Counted from the stretch's first letter, positions 25,048 through 35,002 are shown. The stretch: DNA of 64,000 bases from Limibacterium fermenti (GCF_041902845.1 NZ_CP159486.1:434001-498000), one strand, 5' to 3'. Notes: a model not told the origin generated them from the sequence alone. Made by a program: numbers and translations.

Positions 25048-26301
25048 TTAGATAGTCCAGGGGGCACGCATAGGTTGATCGATAAACCGGTTGGCTTCGT
25101 CATCGTTGATAAACCGTTCACTGATGGGATCGTATTGCAACGTGCGGTTCAATTGCAGGGCGACCACTCCCATGTTGACAATCGTGGCAGAGCGGTGTCC
25201 GTTGATTTCGTTAAGGGCGAATTTCTGTCGGTTATGCACGCATTCGATAAAATCGGTATTTTGTGCGGCCGGTTCGGGATATTCGGCCAGTTTCTTTTGC
25301 CAGTCCGGGATATCGCATACGAAGTTTTTGTAAACATTTCCCTTCGGGCCGGCAATGTAAGGCGTGTCAGGCTTGCCGTAATCCCCGCCCCAGAGAATGA
25401 TTTGGCATCCGTCGTCGTAAGTGTACGTGATGGAACGCCATGTTCCTACCGCATCGGGGTGTTGTTGCGGAGCATCCACTTCTACTTTTACGGGGGCCGT
25501 GTGGTCTTTGCCGAGCATATATTGTACGGGATCGATATAGTGCTGTCCCATATCGCCCAATCCGCCTCCGTCGTAATCCCAATATCCGCGGAACGTTTGA
25601 TGTACGCGGTGGGCGTTATAGGGTTTATAAGGGGCCGGGCCGAGCCAGAGATCGTAGTCGAGTTCTTCAGGTATGGGTTGTGGAGCCAGATGCTCTTTTC
25701 CAACCCAAAAGAATTTCCAGTCGAAGCCGGTGTGTTTGCTGATGGTCACTTTCAGGGGCCATCCCAACAGGCCGCTGTCGATGAGTTTTTTGAGCGGTTT
25801 CACAGGCGTTCCTAATCCGTAGAACGGATCTTTGAAGCGGAACCATGTGTTGAGACGAAAAATGTTACCGTGCTGGGCGACCGCTTCTTTCACGCGTTTT
25901 CCTTCGCCAATGGTGCGGGTCATGGGCTTCTCACAAAAAATATCTTTTCCGGACTTGGCGGCTTCTACCGCCATAATGCCATGCCAATGGGGTGGGGTGG
26001 CGATATGCACGATGTCTACATTTTTATCGAGGATCAGATCGCGGAAGTCGTGGTAGAGATTAATTTTGTCCTTTACCAAAGCGGCTCCTTGGGCGAGGTG
26101 TTTTTTATCGACGTCGCACATGGCTACAACACGTGTTTTGTCATATGGAACATGTCCGCGTCCCATTCCACCGACACCGATAATTCCTTTTGTGAGCTGG
26201 TCACTGGGAGCTATAAAGCCTTTTCCCAATACATTCCGGGGGACGATGGTGAGTAATGAAAGTCCTCCCACCGTACGTAAAAATTGTCTTCTGGTTGTCA
26301 T
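25048..26301 (-). CDS. Gfo/Idh/MocA-family oxidoreductase with a Tat signal
   Basis: 417 aa. A twin-arginine signal (TTRRQFLRTVGGLSLLTIVP) indicates export in folded form with its cofactor. The nucleotide-binding GIIGVGGMGRGH follows near residue 39, then the family EKP motif in FCEKPMTRTIGEGKRV. The C-terminal part is the substrate domain typical of the Bacteroidota NAD-dependent sugar oxidoreductases (DYDGGGLGDMGQHYIDPVQY). It probably oxidises a sugar hydroxyl to a ketone, supplying the substrate of the co-transcribed DUF1080 protein. The substrate itself is not readable. Confidence 0.92.
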   Translation of the reverse strand: MTTRRQFLRTVGGLSLLTIVPRNVLGKGFIAPSDQLTKGIIGVGGMGRGHVPYDKTRVVAMCDVDKKHLAQGAALVKDKINLYHDFRDLILDKNVDIVHIATPPHWHGIMAVEAAKSGKDIFCEKPMTRTIGEGKRVKEAVAQHGNIFRLNTWFRFKDPFYGLGTPVKPLKKLIDSGLLGWPLKVTISKHTGFDWKFFWVGKEHLAPQPIPEELDYDLWLGPAPYKPYNAHRVHQTFRGYWDYDGGGLGDMGQHYIDPVQYMLGKDHTAPVKVEVDAPQQHPDAVGTWRSITYTYDDGCQIILWGGDYGKPDTPYIAGPKGNVYKNFVCDIPDWQKKLAEYPEPAAQNTDFIECVHNRQKFALNEINGHRSATIVNMGVVALQLNRTLQYDPISERFINDDEANRFIDQPMRAPWTI

Positions 26302-26339
26302 GTAATATGAATTGAATTTAGATTGTATATATGAATAAG

Positions 26340-26347
26340 CAAAAATA
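26340..26347 (-). promoter_or_regulatory. -7 element for the Gfo/Idh-DUF1080 operon
   Basis: Minus-strand TATTTTTG (CAAAAATA on plus) lies 38 bp upstream of the oxidoreductase ATG. No clear -33 element. Confidence 0.5.
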
Positions 26348-26414
26348 TAAAAAATAAGCCGGATATATAGTATTATTTTATTATTTCATGATGAAAAGAT
26401 AAAAGAGTATGCTA

Positions 26415-26490
26415 TTCTATTGTGAAGTATCCCTTGAAGCTGTGCCTTTTCAACCCCTTCATCCTGTTTTTTACATTCAGGATACCCTGC
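26415..26490. repeat. Dispersed repeat, copy A (see 37358-37430)
   Basis: Shares the order TGAAGTAT, TTGAA, CTTCATC and TTTACATTCAGGAT with 37358-37430, at roughly 70% identity by eye. The minus strand of this copy reads MKGLKRHSFKGYFTIE and then a stop, suggesting the end of a protein family present at both sites. Unidentified. Confidence 0.5.
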
Positions 26491-26819
26491 TCTCGGGTCA
26501 TTCAAGGCAAAATGCCTGATATCCATATTTTCCAATGAATAATGCGGTATGCCTCATGCAATACAGGAGTAATTGCTCTATCAATAAAGTGATTATCCAT
26601 ACTTTAAGCAGATGTTATGTAATTCTGAAGTGCAACTGCAAAATAACATAAACCCCGTCAGTTTGTCAAATAATTTACATCTGATTTCAAAAAACACTTT
26701 TTACTTTATTGCTTACTGAAACATTTCCTGTTTTTCGATTATGTTATTTACTGAGCCCATACACGATACTATAAGGAACATTGTGGAGAGCTGAAAGGTC
26801 ATGCGAGCATTCTCACATA

Positions 26820-26995
26820 AAGGACAATCAGTTGTTGTGGCGCTCATGATTCTGCGTAGTATGCGTTTACCTCGATTTCTCCGCACCGTTCTTACCCATC
26901 AGGACAATGCGCTCTTTAGGATTTATGACGAAAAAGATGTTCGAAAATATTGCCACTCCACTGAACTCTACGGCCAATCCGTCAACTGATACCAT
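26820..26995 (-). pseudogene. 5' relic of an ABC-F family ATPase gene
   Basis: From an ATG at 26995 (minus strand) 42 codons are open, starting MVSVDGLAVEF and reaching ERIVLMGKNGA. This is the start of ABC-F translation factors (MVSVDGLTVEF, then DRIALMGKNGAGKST), but the Walker A Gly is replaced by Glu (GAEKS) and a TAA follows at once. Base-level resemblance continues about 45 bp beyond. The remaining 600 residues are absent. Confidence 0.72.
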
Positions 26996-27362
26996 ATCCT
27001 GTTTTATTTTTCCGGCTGCAAAGATACGTTTTGAAATCCGGTTGAAGGTATCCAGTAATATCCATTTTGTAAGGATAAGTCTATTTAGTAGCTGTCTCCG
27101 ATCCGTTCAGTCTGACTTTTGCTATCATTTCCACCCGCCGCAGGTTGAGCAAATAGGTGCTTCATCCGCTGTATTCTCGATGTTAAAACCCCTAAGATAA
27201 ACAGTTGTACCCGAAAAGGCTTTTGCTTCCGGGCTTAGTCACGGAATATCCTTCCATGCCTTAACCCGTCTATTTCAACAGGTGATTGCACTATTCCCCC
27301 ATCCTGCAGGTCGTGAAACATTTCTTATTGTAGAAAAAATAGCAGTAACTGCTAATCAGTAC

Positions 27363-28349
27363 TTACAAATACGCAATGATCCGATCCATTTGCGAGGCGA
27401 TTTTCGTCAGATGATGTCGGTCTCCTCCGTCCACTTCGGCCGTCAGCCAGCCGCCGGTATGGTGTATATCGCTGACTGCTTTCATTACCGCCGGCCAGTT
27501 GTTGTCACCTTCGAGCAGCTCCACTTTAAACCCTTCCCACAATCCTTTGGAGTTCATCTTCTCGCGACTGAACTCCTTGATGTGCATCTTCATGATGCGG
27601 TGGTTGAGGGTGCGTATCCAATGCTCCGGCCAGCCGTAGCGCAGGATGTTACCGATGTCGAAATACCATCCCACCAATGGGTGATTGATCTCATCCACAA
27701 ACTGTTTTGCTTCCAGCGGACTTAACAGGAAATTATTCCAGACGTTTTCCAGCGCAATTTGCATGCCGGCTTTTTCGGCGTAAGGTATCAACTCCCTGAT
27801 GGATTGTTGCGAAGTGATGTATGCCTGCTCGTACGACACTTTGTCGTTCACCACTCCCGGCACGACCAGTACCGTGTCGCCACCTAACTCTTTCACCTCT
27901 TGTAGCGATTTGACGATTGATTCGATGCACTTTTTGCGCACCGTTGGGTCGGGGTCGGAGAGGGGCACGCTCCAGTGGTCTTTGTTTACCACGCTCGGGA
28001 GCTCTATCTTCGAAGCCGCCTTTGCTTTTAGGATATCCGATATGGCGAATTCGGTGGGGCTGTTCAGCTCCACTCCGTCGAACCCTAAATCCTTTATCAG
28101 CTTAAACTTATCAGTAAGCGACAGCTCTTCTTTTATCATGCCGAAACCGAGACTCTTTTTCAATGTCACTTTGGTGTGGATTCCGGCACCCGACGCGGTT
28201 GGGTTTGATGCCGCTCCCGATGCACCGGATGTTCCCTTAATCTCTGTAACCTCAGACTTTTCTTGTATTCCCGCTGCCGAAGCAAATGGCGTGACGGCGG
28301 CGGCACCCGCCACCATCGCTGCCGATTTGATGAATTCTCTTTTATTCAT
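27363..28349 (-). CDS. Exported sugar phosphate isomerase/epimerase-like TIM-barrel protein
   Basis: 328 aa. The N-terminus is a Tat-like or Sec export signal (NKREFIKSAAMVAGAAAV, with Lys-Arg instead of Arg-Arg). The body fits the AP-endonuclease-2 / xylose-isomerase-like TIM barrel (PF01261): KDLGFDGVELNSPTEF, GGDTVLVVPGV, MQIALENVWNNF and VGWYFDIGNILRYG carry the expected metal-binding Glu, Asp and His. Such exported members occur beside Gfo/Idh/MocA and DUF1080 genes and act in keto-sugar processing. It follows the next oxidoreductase by 6 bp on the minus strand, so the two are an operon. Confidence 0.88.
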   Translation of the reverse strand: MNKREFIKSAAMVAGAAAVTPFASAAGIQEKSEVTEIKGTSGASGAASNPTASGAGIHTKVTLKKSLGFGMIKEELSLTDKFKLIKDLGFDGVELNSPTEFAISDILKAKAASKIELPSVVNKDHWSVPLSDPDPTVRKKCIESIVKSLQEVKELGGDTVLVVPGVVNDKVSYEQAYITSQQSIRELIPYAEKAGMQIALENVWNNFLLSPLEAKQFVDEINHPLVGWYFDIGNILRYGWPEHWIRTLNHRIMKMHIKEFSREKMNSKGLWEGFKVELLEGDNNWPAVMKAVSDIHHTGGWLTAEVDGGDRHHLTKIASQMDRIIAYL

Positions 28350-28355
28350 TTTGGA

Positions 28356-29678
28356 TTATTTAAAGGGTGTTATGCCCGGAACGGCAATATCGATGTCGTA
28401 CTTGGTATCCCACGAGATATGTTCGGGGAACAGCACCTCTTCCGAAGTAAGTGCTTGGTCTAAGGTGATTGTCTGACCGGTGTATCCGGCCATTCGTCCG
28501 GCTAGTGCTACCAAATTGGAGCGGGTCATCCATTCCCCGTCGTTCAGAGGTTTTCCAGCCCTGATGGAGGCGAACAGTTCGTCATGTTCCTGTTGGTACA
28601 TGCTTCTCGACTGCGATTTCTTGTAGGCGTTTTCGTCGGTGAACTTAGTCTCGTCGTCATATTTCCACGGGTTTTTGCCGGTAATCACGTGAGCACCTGT
28701 ACGGCAGTCCACCAGGCATCTCCCTTCGCTTCCCACCAGCTCCACGGCATACGAAGGTGCCGTGTCGTTTTGCTGGCGGCAAGAGAAGTAAGCTTTCACG
28801 CCGTCGGCATATTCATACGTCAGGGCGAAATGGTCGTACACGTTGCCGAATTTCTTGTCTGTTCTCTTCTGGCGCCCTCCGCTGCCGGTAACACGCAGAG
28901 GGGTAGTGTCTCCCATTGCCCACTGCAGCATGTCGATGCTGTGGATGGCCTGCTCGATAATATGCTCGCCCGACAGCCAGTTGTAATAGATCCAGTTGCG
29001 CAACTTGTATTCCATGTCCGACCAGCCGCTTTGGCGTTCCTTGTACCACAACTCGCCGGTATTGTAGGTGGTTTCTGCTGTGAGGATGTTTCCGATCTGG
29101 CCGTTCAGCACTTTGCCGAAAGTCTCCCTTTTCGGGAAATGATAGCGCCAGCAGAAGCCCGACACCAGCGAGAGCTTCTTCTCTTTCGCCTTTTGAGCGG
29201 CAGCCATTACCCTGCGCAGTCCGGGCGCATCCACGGCAAACGGCTTTTCGCAAAAAATATGTTTACCCGCATTTACCGCAGCTTCCAGATGAGCGGGACG
29301 GAAGGCGGTGGGAGTGGCAAGCAGCACCACATCCACATCCGAAGCAATTAGTTTTTGATAAGCGTCGAGCCCCACAAATTTGTTCTTGCCGGATACCTGC
29401 ACTTTCTGCGGAAATTTTCCTTTGAGGTTCTGGTAAGACGCTTCTAAGCTGTCAGCAAACGTATCGGCCATTGCCGAGAGGACGACGTCAGGGTCGGCGT
29501 TTAACGCTTCTGCGGCTGCTGCGGTACCTCTGCCTCCACAACCTATAAGTCCTATTTTCAGTGTGTTGCTTCCTCTTTTTGGCGACGCGTTTGCAGCCCA
29601 AGCCATGTTGGGCACAATAACAGAACCGACGGTGGCCAGCCCTGCCGTTTTAATGAATTCTCTTCGTGAATAGGTCAT
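28356..29678 (-). CDS. Second Gfo/Idh/MocA-family oxidoreductase with a Tat signal
   Basis: 440 aa from the ATG at 29678, chosen because it places the twin-arginine signal (MTYSRREFIKTAGLATVGSV) at the N-terminus and a -7 element upstream; a longer frame from 29723 would bury the signal. The Rossmann motif IGLIGCGGRGTAAA, the EKP motif in HIFCEKPFAVDAPG and the substrate-side GEHIIEQAIHSIDMLQW are clear. It is predicted to be an exported NAD(P)-dependent sugar dehydrogenase, translated with the TIM-barrel partner 6 bp downstream. It is a paralogue of the 25048-26301 protein but of a different subgroup. Confidence 0.92.
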   Translation of the reverse strand: MTYSRREFIKTAGLATVGSVIVPNMAWAANASPKRGSNTLKIGLIGCGGRGTAAAAEALNADPDVVLSAMADTFADSLEASYQNLKGKFPQKVQVSGKNKFVGLDAYQKLIASDVDVVLLATPTAFRPAHLEAAVNAGKHIFCEKPFAVDAPGLRRVMAAAQKAKEKKLSLVSGFCWRYHFPKRETFGKVLNGQIGNILTAETTYNTGELWYKERQSGWSDMEYKLRNWIYYNWLSGEHIIEQAIHSIDMLQWAMGDTTPLRVTGSGGRQKRTDKKFGNVYDHFALTYEYADGVKAYFSCRQQNDTAPSYAVELVGSEGRCLVDCRTGAHVITGKNPWKYDDETKFTDENAYKKSQSRSMYQQEHDELFASIRAGKPLNDGEWMTRSNLVALAGRMAGYTGQTITLDQALTSEEVLFPEHISWDTKYDIDIAVPGITPFK

Positions 29679-29716
29679 AATGTTTTCTGTTATTATTAGT
29701 TTTATGTTTGAAAATG

Positions 29717-29724
29717 CAAACATA
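29717..29724 (-). promoter_or_regulatory. -7 element for the second oxidoreductase operon
   Basis: Minus-strand TATGTTTG (CAAACATA on plus), 38 bp upstream of the ATG at 29678, fits TAnnTTTG. Confidence 0.5.
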
Positions 29725-29764
29725 GTGACAAATATTTGTTTTTCGAAAAACTTCGAAATTTAAA

Positions 29765-31681
29765 TTAGTAACTCGGATTTTGTTTTAACTTAGGTGCTTT
29801 GTTAATTTCAGTTCTTGATATGGGAAGCCAATAATTCTTATTTTCCCATTTTCTGGTGTCTGCTAATGCTGTAGTATTATAGATATACATTGATACGCCG
29901 TCGTTGAAGTGATAGATATACAAGGGATGAAACTTTTTTATTACGTCATTGCAAATCATCCATTTTCTGATGCAATACCATCTGTCACCTTCGGCGAACA
30001 TTTCAATCAGTCTTTCGTGCCTATACCATTTTCTCGCTTGATCTTGATTCACGTTGAGGGGTCTGTCGGGTAATCCTGCACGGTTTCTGATTTTATTGAT
30101 TGTCTTGAGCCCCTCTTCTATTTCATCAAGTTCAATACATGCTTCGGCATAATCCAGAAGTACCTCTGCAAATCTTATCTCAATCCAAGCGTTTTCATTA
30201 TTGTCAATTTCTCCATTGAGAGTTATATCCAGCATTTTTCTTAGGTAATAACCGGTTTTGGTACCATTCCATGCTTGGTTGGCCGCTTGCCTTGAGTCGT
30301 TTCCTCCGGTGCTTACCGATTCGAGTTTGGCTATCGCTTGCATTTTTTCAGCCACGCTTTGGCCTCCCATTAAACTGGTGCCCGGCGCATTTACTTTGGA
30401 TGCGATTTGAACTTTGTTGTCGGTGGATGCTCTTTCCCTCCAAGGAGCACCGTCATAGAGAACGTTTGCATAAAAACGAGGTTCTCTTCCGTCAAAGGGA
30501 TTCAGATCAGGATTGGTTTTGAGTTCTTCTTGTTTGAATTCCCGAATGTTAGCTTCTCCCGGTTTGTATTTATCCCATTTGAATGGTGAGCCGTCTTTCA
30601 TTTCAAATTGACGTATGATATCTTCTGTAGGTTCGTTATTACCCCAGCAATTATATCCGTTTGGTCCCCAGTAAAGATTATTGCTCACTTGGTTGCCCTG
30701 TCTGTTCACATATTGGATGCCGAAGATCACCTCATCGTTCCACGCCCCTTTTTGAAGAAAAATATTGCTGTAATTATCTACATAAGCTGCAAACTCTTCT
30801 TCACTCATATTTACGGGTGGGGGCGTAGTCGAGCCTGATAGAGCGTATGTGCCGTATTTTCCGTCGATAATATCTTTGGCGGCATTTTTTGCAGCTGTCA
30901 GTCTCTGTTTTCTATTATCATCTTGAAAAGAGACCAAATCATTTTTTGCTTCGTATCCACCGTTCATCAGTTCACCGGTTACGAAACTCAATAATCTGGA
31001 TTTCAGTGCGGATGCTGCACCTTTTGTTGCTCTCCCTTGTGCAATTTCGCTCTTGTCCGGCAGTCCGGCAATAGCTTTTTCCAAATCGGATAAAATAAAA
31101 TCAACCGTTTGTTGAAGGGTTGCCCTCTCATGAGTCAAAAAATCATCTTTCAGATTAAATTTTTTATCGATCAGCACAACACCCCCATAAGAGCGCAAGA
31201 GATTGGTATAGTTAAAAGCCCGTATAAAATAGGCTTCGGCTTTAATTTGAGCAAGTCTTTTTTCATCGGCATTCGAATTAACAGGCACGCCGTCAATACC
31301 ACCTAAAAGTGTGTTTACATTTTTAATGTTGGAATAATTGTAATTCCATAGAATCCATCCGTAACGATCATTACCGAAGTGACCCAAATAATCGGGCGTT
31401 AGTGTGCCTTTGGTAAATGTCACCTCACCGGCTCTGTGAATATTCAAGAGTTCGTCGGTTGACGATGAAAGCAGATCCTCACGCATTCCCAAAACATTTG
31501 TATGGTCTCCTCCCATCACATCATAACATTGATATAAAAATGCCTCGGAAAGGTTGATGTCTTCAAACATCGATTCCTCATTGAATGAATCAACAGGCTT
31601 TTGATCAAGCGCATTGTCGCACGAAATGAGAGCGAGGATAAGCATTATATTAATAATGCAAAAGTTGCTATTATGTTTCAT
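29765..31681 (-). CDS. SusD/RagB-family outer-membrane lipoprotein (PUL 1)
   Basis: 638 aa. A lipoprotein signal ends at C21 (ILALISC). SusD proteins cap the SusC channel and bind the glycan at the cell surface. Family marks are the early FNEESMFEDINLSEAFLYQC helix, AEAYFIRAFNYTNLLRSYGG (TPR-like region) and the closing EIRFAEVLLDYAEACIELDE plus RHERLIEMFAEGDRWYCIRK. It lies 25 bp downstream of the SusC gene on the minus strand. The bound glycan cannot be predicted from sequence. Confidence 0.95.
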   Translation of the reverse strand: MKHNSNFCIINIMLILALISCDNALDQKPVDSFNEESMFEDINLSEAFLYQCYDVMGGDHTNVLGMREDLLSSSTDELLNIHRAGEVTFTKGTLTPDYLGHFGNDRYGWILWNYNYSNIKNVNTLLGGIDGVPVNSNADEKRLAQIKAEAYFIRAFNYTNLLRSYGGVVLIDKKFNLKDDFLTHERATLQQTVDFILSDLEKAIAGLPDKSEIAQGRATKGAASALKSRLLSFVTGELMNGGYEAKNDLVSFQDDNRKQRLTAAKNAAKDIIDGKYGTYALSGSTTPPPVNMSEEEFAAYVDNYSNIFLQKGAWNDEVIFGIQYVNRQGNQVSNNLYWGPNGYNCWGNNEPTEDIIRQFEMKDGSPFKWDKYKPGEANIREFKQEELKTNPDLNPFDGREPRFYANVLYDGAPWRERASTDNKVQIASKVNAPGTSLMGGQSVAEKMQAIAKLESVSTGGNDSRQAANQAWNGTKTGYYLRKMLDITLNGEIDNNENAWIEIRFAEVLLDYAEACIELDEIEEGLKTINKIRNRAGLPDRPLNVNQDQARKWYRHERLIEMFAEGDRWYCIRKWMICNDVIKKFHPLYIYHFNDGVSMYIYNTTALADTRKWENKNYWLPISRTEINKAPKLKQNPSY

Positions 31682-31706
31682 ATTTTATAATATTAAGCGT
31701 TATATA

Positions 31707-34700
31707 TTAGAAATTGACTTTTAATCCCATTGAAATAGTTTTCATTGCAGGATAATACTGAGGATTCCCGACTTCAGGATCATAATTTCTCTGTTTAGAA
31801 TATAATAGGAAGAGATTATAGCCCGAAACAAATATATTTACATTCGTAAGGCCTATATTAGTAATTATTGACTTGGGCAGATTATAGCTCAATACGGCAT
31901 TTTTCAACCTGAAATATGCCATGTTATCATACCAATAGGTGTTTGGATTACTCAAATAGGACCAATATTGATCGGCTCGATGAAATGGACGAGCTTTATT
32001 TGTGTTGTTATTTTCAGGTGTCCAATAATCTTTCGTCATCCATTTATATACATTCATTCCGATCCCTCTGTTTCCTTCGATCGGACTTTTGTAATAACTT
32101 CCCTGTCCTTGTCCTTGAAGCGATAAAGACCAGTTTTTGTAGGTAAGATCAATCATCAGCCCGTAGAAAATTCTGGGGGCATCCGTTTTGTCGAGTAGTA
32201 TCCTATCATCTGCATTGATAACTTTATCACCACTTACATCTTCAAAAATTACGTCTCCGGGTTTGGCGCCACTCCAATGAGGATAACTATCTACATGTGC
32301 TTGGTCTTTGAAAATGCCGATTGCTTTGTAAACCAGATGAGAGCCATAAGGCAATCCTGTAGCTCTTTGCCACGGAACGGCTACTTCGGGTTCATCCATA
32401 AAGACTACTGTGTTTTTATTCCAACTGAAATTTCCGGTAATATCCAATCCTAAATCGGGTGTTATTTTTTTGTGAAATCCTGCATCGATTTCAAACCCTC
32501 TGTTGTCTACGATAGCTATATTTTCCAAAGGAAGTGCCAAACCTGTATATGAAGGGATTGAAGCATTGCGTGCAGCCAGAATATCAGAACGTTTGTTGTA
32601 GAAAAATTCAGTATTCAAGTGGAACATTTGATTAAGAATCTGAGAATCAAAGCCCACATTGAATGTAGTTTGTTTTTCCCACGTGATGTTCGGGTTGGCA
32701 ATAACAGATTGGTAAATTTTGGTTACTACATCTTTGTTTTCACCAAAAGTCATGCCCGTTCCAAGACTGTACTTATTGATGTACTGAAATGGATCTCCGG
32801 GGTCCATACCCATTTGTCCATAAGAAGTTCGGAACTTAAAATAGTCTATCACAGAAAGATGATCTTTCCAGAAATTTTCTTCAGACGCGCGCCAAGCGAA
32901 CAAGAGGGCAGGGAAATTACCCCATCTGCTGTTGGGGGGAAATTTTAACGAGCCGTCGCGACGGAAAATAAACTCAAAGAGATATTTTTCCCTAAAGTTA
33001 TAATTCAGGCGTCCGATCCATGATTGCCGTGCGTAAATACCCATCCACCCTGAATTTGATTTATCTTTTTCGCCCCCTGCATCAAGTGTTTGAACAAGGT
33101 CGGAGATAAAATATTTCCTATAAGCATCGAAATTGTGTGTTTCTGTTTTTATCTCCTCAAAAGCTCCGAAAACAGAAAAGGCATGATCTCCAAAATCTTT
33201 TTCATAACTTGCACTTATATTGTACATTTTCTTTATGTGTCTGAAATTGGCTTCCGTAAGCTCGGGATTATCCAAGCCTCTTTTTCTCGGTATCAGTTCC
33301 ATTTTCGTAACATAACCCTCCGAGTTACGTTCTGCGTTGTCCCAATCGGCATAATATAGTGTCCAAGGTTTTTTGAATAGCTTTCTGTTCTGATTGTTTA
33401 TGTCCAGAGTATAGAAGGCATTCAGAGAGAAGCCTTTGATTTGTTCAGGCTTAACGGTCCCACGGAAAGTTACTTCGTTTTTATAATTGTCCTGTTGATC
33501 ATAACCTGCCTCAAAACTTGTGTTTACAACAGGATTTACCCCGCCTTCAAAGTCGGGACCAGGTTCTCCCGTCGGCCAAAAAGAGGGTTGGGTAGGTATA
33601 ACCATAGAAGCCCAACCAACCAATTGATAGGTAGGAGTTGTGGGATATTTTCTGTTGGTCATAAACCCGCCATAAGAGACTGAAGTTTCTAACCAATCGG
33701 TGATAGGGATATCCAGTTTGAGCCTCAGGTTATATTGTTTGTAATGGGTCGATTCCTGTGCATACATTGCCTGATCGTTTCTGTAGCCGAGCGAGGCGTA
33801 GTATCTCATTTTATTGTGTGAACCGCTCAATGACAAATGGTGGTTGCTTTCGTTTGTCCATTTTCTTACAAGATCAGACATCCAATCTGTTTGCGGGTGT
33901 TCCCAAGGGTCAATGCCGCTCTTATATAATTCGATGTCTTTATCTGAATATAGACGGGCAAGACCTTCATAGTCCTGATAATCGCTGATATACTGAGAAT
34001 ACTCAGCAGAGTTTGCGGCTTTCGGAAGAATAGTCGGCGTTTTGAATCCCTGGTAAAATGTGTAACTCATCCAATTACCCTCCGATCCGCTTTTGGTTGT
34101 TACCAACACCACACCATTGGCTGCTTGGGAACCGTAAATTGCCGCCGAGGCGTCTTTCAGAAGAGATATACTTTCAATATCGTTAGGGTCGATTTCATAT
34201 AGGCTCCTGTCGGGGATACCGTCTATCACTATCAGCGGGCCTGTATTATCGCCTAATGTTGTCCTACCTCTAACCATTATCTTCGCTTCGTTACGACCCG
34301 GTTCGCCCGAAGGTTGCATCACGATTGCTCCCGGCAAACGCCCTGAGATTGCATTGGTGACATCCCCTGAGTGAACGGCTTGAATTTCCTCCCCCGATAT
34401 GGCTGATACGGCTCCAACAAGATTCTCTTTTCTTTGTGTTCCGTATCCAACAGCGATTACTTCAGCTAAAGTTTCAATATCTTCTTCCAAAACAATCTCT
34501 ATGTTGGCCTGGCCATTAATACGGATAATTTGTGTTTTCATCCCTATATAGGAGATTTCCAATACGGCATCGGAAGATACGCTAGATAAAGTGAAATTGC
34601 CTTCGGAATCGGTAACAGTACCTGCTGCTGTTCCCTGTATCTTTACGGATACTCCAATTAAAGGTTCTCTTTTTACATCCGTAACCGTCCCTTTCACGGT

Positions 34701-34787
34701 AACGGTCTGTGCAAGCAAACATACGGAAAATGCCCATAGTAAGAGGAACATCATTCCTTTCGCTAAATTTAAAATCACTTCTTTCAT
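31707..34787 (-). CDS. SusC/RagA-family TonB-dependent transporter (PUL 1)
   Basis: 1026 aa from the ATG at 34787; a longer frame from 34871 would put 28 residues before the signal peptide (GMMFLLLWAFSVCLLAQTV). Next come a carboxypeptidase-D regulatory-like domain (VKGTVTDVKREPLIGVSVKI), a TonB-dependent plug (VGYGTQRKENLVGAVSAI, then DASAAIYGSQAANGVVLVTT) and the 22-strand barrel ending in a short aromatic terminus (GLKVNF). There is no STN domain, so it is not of the sigma/FecR-signalling type. It has its own strong promoter and is divergent from three XRE genes. Confidence 0.95.
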   Translation of the reverse strand: MKEVILNLAKGMMFLLLWAFSVCLLAQTVTVKGTVTDVKREPLIGVSVKIQGTAAGTVTDSEGNFTLSSVSSDAVLEISYIGMKTQIIRINGQANIEIVLEEDIETLAEVIAVGYGTQRKENLVGAVSAISGEEIQAVHSGDVTNAISGRLPGAIVMQPSGEPGRNEAKIMVRGRTTLGDNTGPLIVIDGIPDRSLYEIDPNDIESISLLKDASAAIYGSQAANGVVLVTTKSGSEGNWMSYTFYQGFKTPTILPKAANSAEYSQYISDYQDYEGLARLYSDKDIELYKSGIDPWEHPQTDWMSDLVRKWTNESNHHLSLSGSHNKMRYYASLGYRNDQAMYAQESTHYKQYNLRLKLDIPITDWLETSVSYGGFMTNRKYPTTPTYQLVGWASMVIPTQPSFWPTGEPGPDFEGGVNPVVNTSFEAGYDQQDNYKNEVTFRGTVKPEQIKGFSLNAFYTLDINNQNRKLFKKPWTLYYADWDNAERNSEGYVTKMELIPRKRGLDNPELTEANFRHIKKMYNISASYEKDFGDHAFSVFGAFEEIKTETHNFDAYRKYFISDLVQTLDAGGEKDKSNSGWMGIYARQSWIGRLNYNFREKYLFEFIFRRDGSLKFPPNSRWGNFPALLFAWRASEENFWKDHLSVIDYFKFRTSYGQMGMDPGDPFQYINKYSLGTGMTFGENKDVVTKIYQSVIANPNITWEKQTTFNVGFDSQILNQMFHLNTEFFYNKRSDILAARNASIPSYTGLALPLENIAIVDNRGFEIDAGFHKKITPDLGLDITGNFSWNKNTVVFMDEPEVAVPWQRATGLPYGSHLVYKAIGIFKDQAHVDSYPHWSGAKPGDVIFEDVSGDKVINADDRILLDKTDAPRIFYGLMIDLTYKNWSLSLQGQGQGSYYKSPIEGNRGIGMNVYKWMTKDYWTPENNNTNKARPFHRADQYWSYLSNPNTYWYDNMAYFRLKNAVLSYNLPKSIITNIGLTNVNIFVSGYNLFLLYSKQRNYDPEVGNPQYYPAMKTISMGLKVNF

Positions 34788-34917
34788 TCTTAGATTTTGT
34801 TTTAAGTTGATTAATATTAAATAGTAGTATAAGCAAACTTCACGAGTTTGTTTTCCAGTAGAATGGTACACAGATAAGTTCTTACATCAAACAGAAACTT
34901 GTGTATCTTCATGCAGG

Positions 34918-34948
34918 CAAAATTAGATGTTCCGGACTCCGATTCAAA
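34918..34948 (-). promoter_or_regulatory. Full promoter of the PUL 1 susC/susD operon
   Basis: Minus strand: -33 TTTG (34945-34948), 19-bp spacer, -7 TAATTTTG (34918-34925). Leader to the SusC ATG is about 125 nt. Confidence 0.7.
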
Positions 34949-34994
34949 GAAAATAAAGTTGCTCTTTTTTTTAAATCGGTTGCATTATTTTTTA

Positions 34995-35002
34995 TACCTT
35001 TG
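34995..35002 (+). promoter_or_regulatory. -7 element for the XRE regulator at 35036
   Basis: TACCTTTG, an exact TAnnTTTG match 33 bp before the ATG. It supports 35036 as start instead of the upstream 34901 frame opening. It is divergent from the PUL 1 promoter. Confidence 0.6.

Larger units (their letters stand above)
26348..27362. other. Gene-poor kilobase with an ABC-F relic
   Basis: About 1 kb between two convergent-function operons. Apart from the ABC-F relic (26820-26995) and a short dispersed repeat (26415-26490), I see no intact coding frame, RNA gene or terminal repeats. Base composition is AT-rich at its left side and looks like decayed sequence. Confidence 0.6.
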
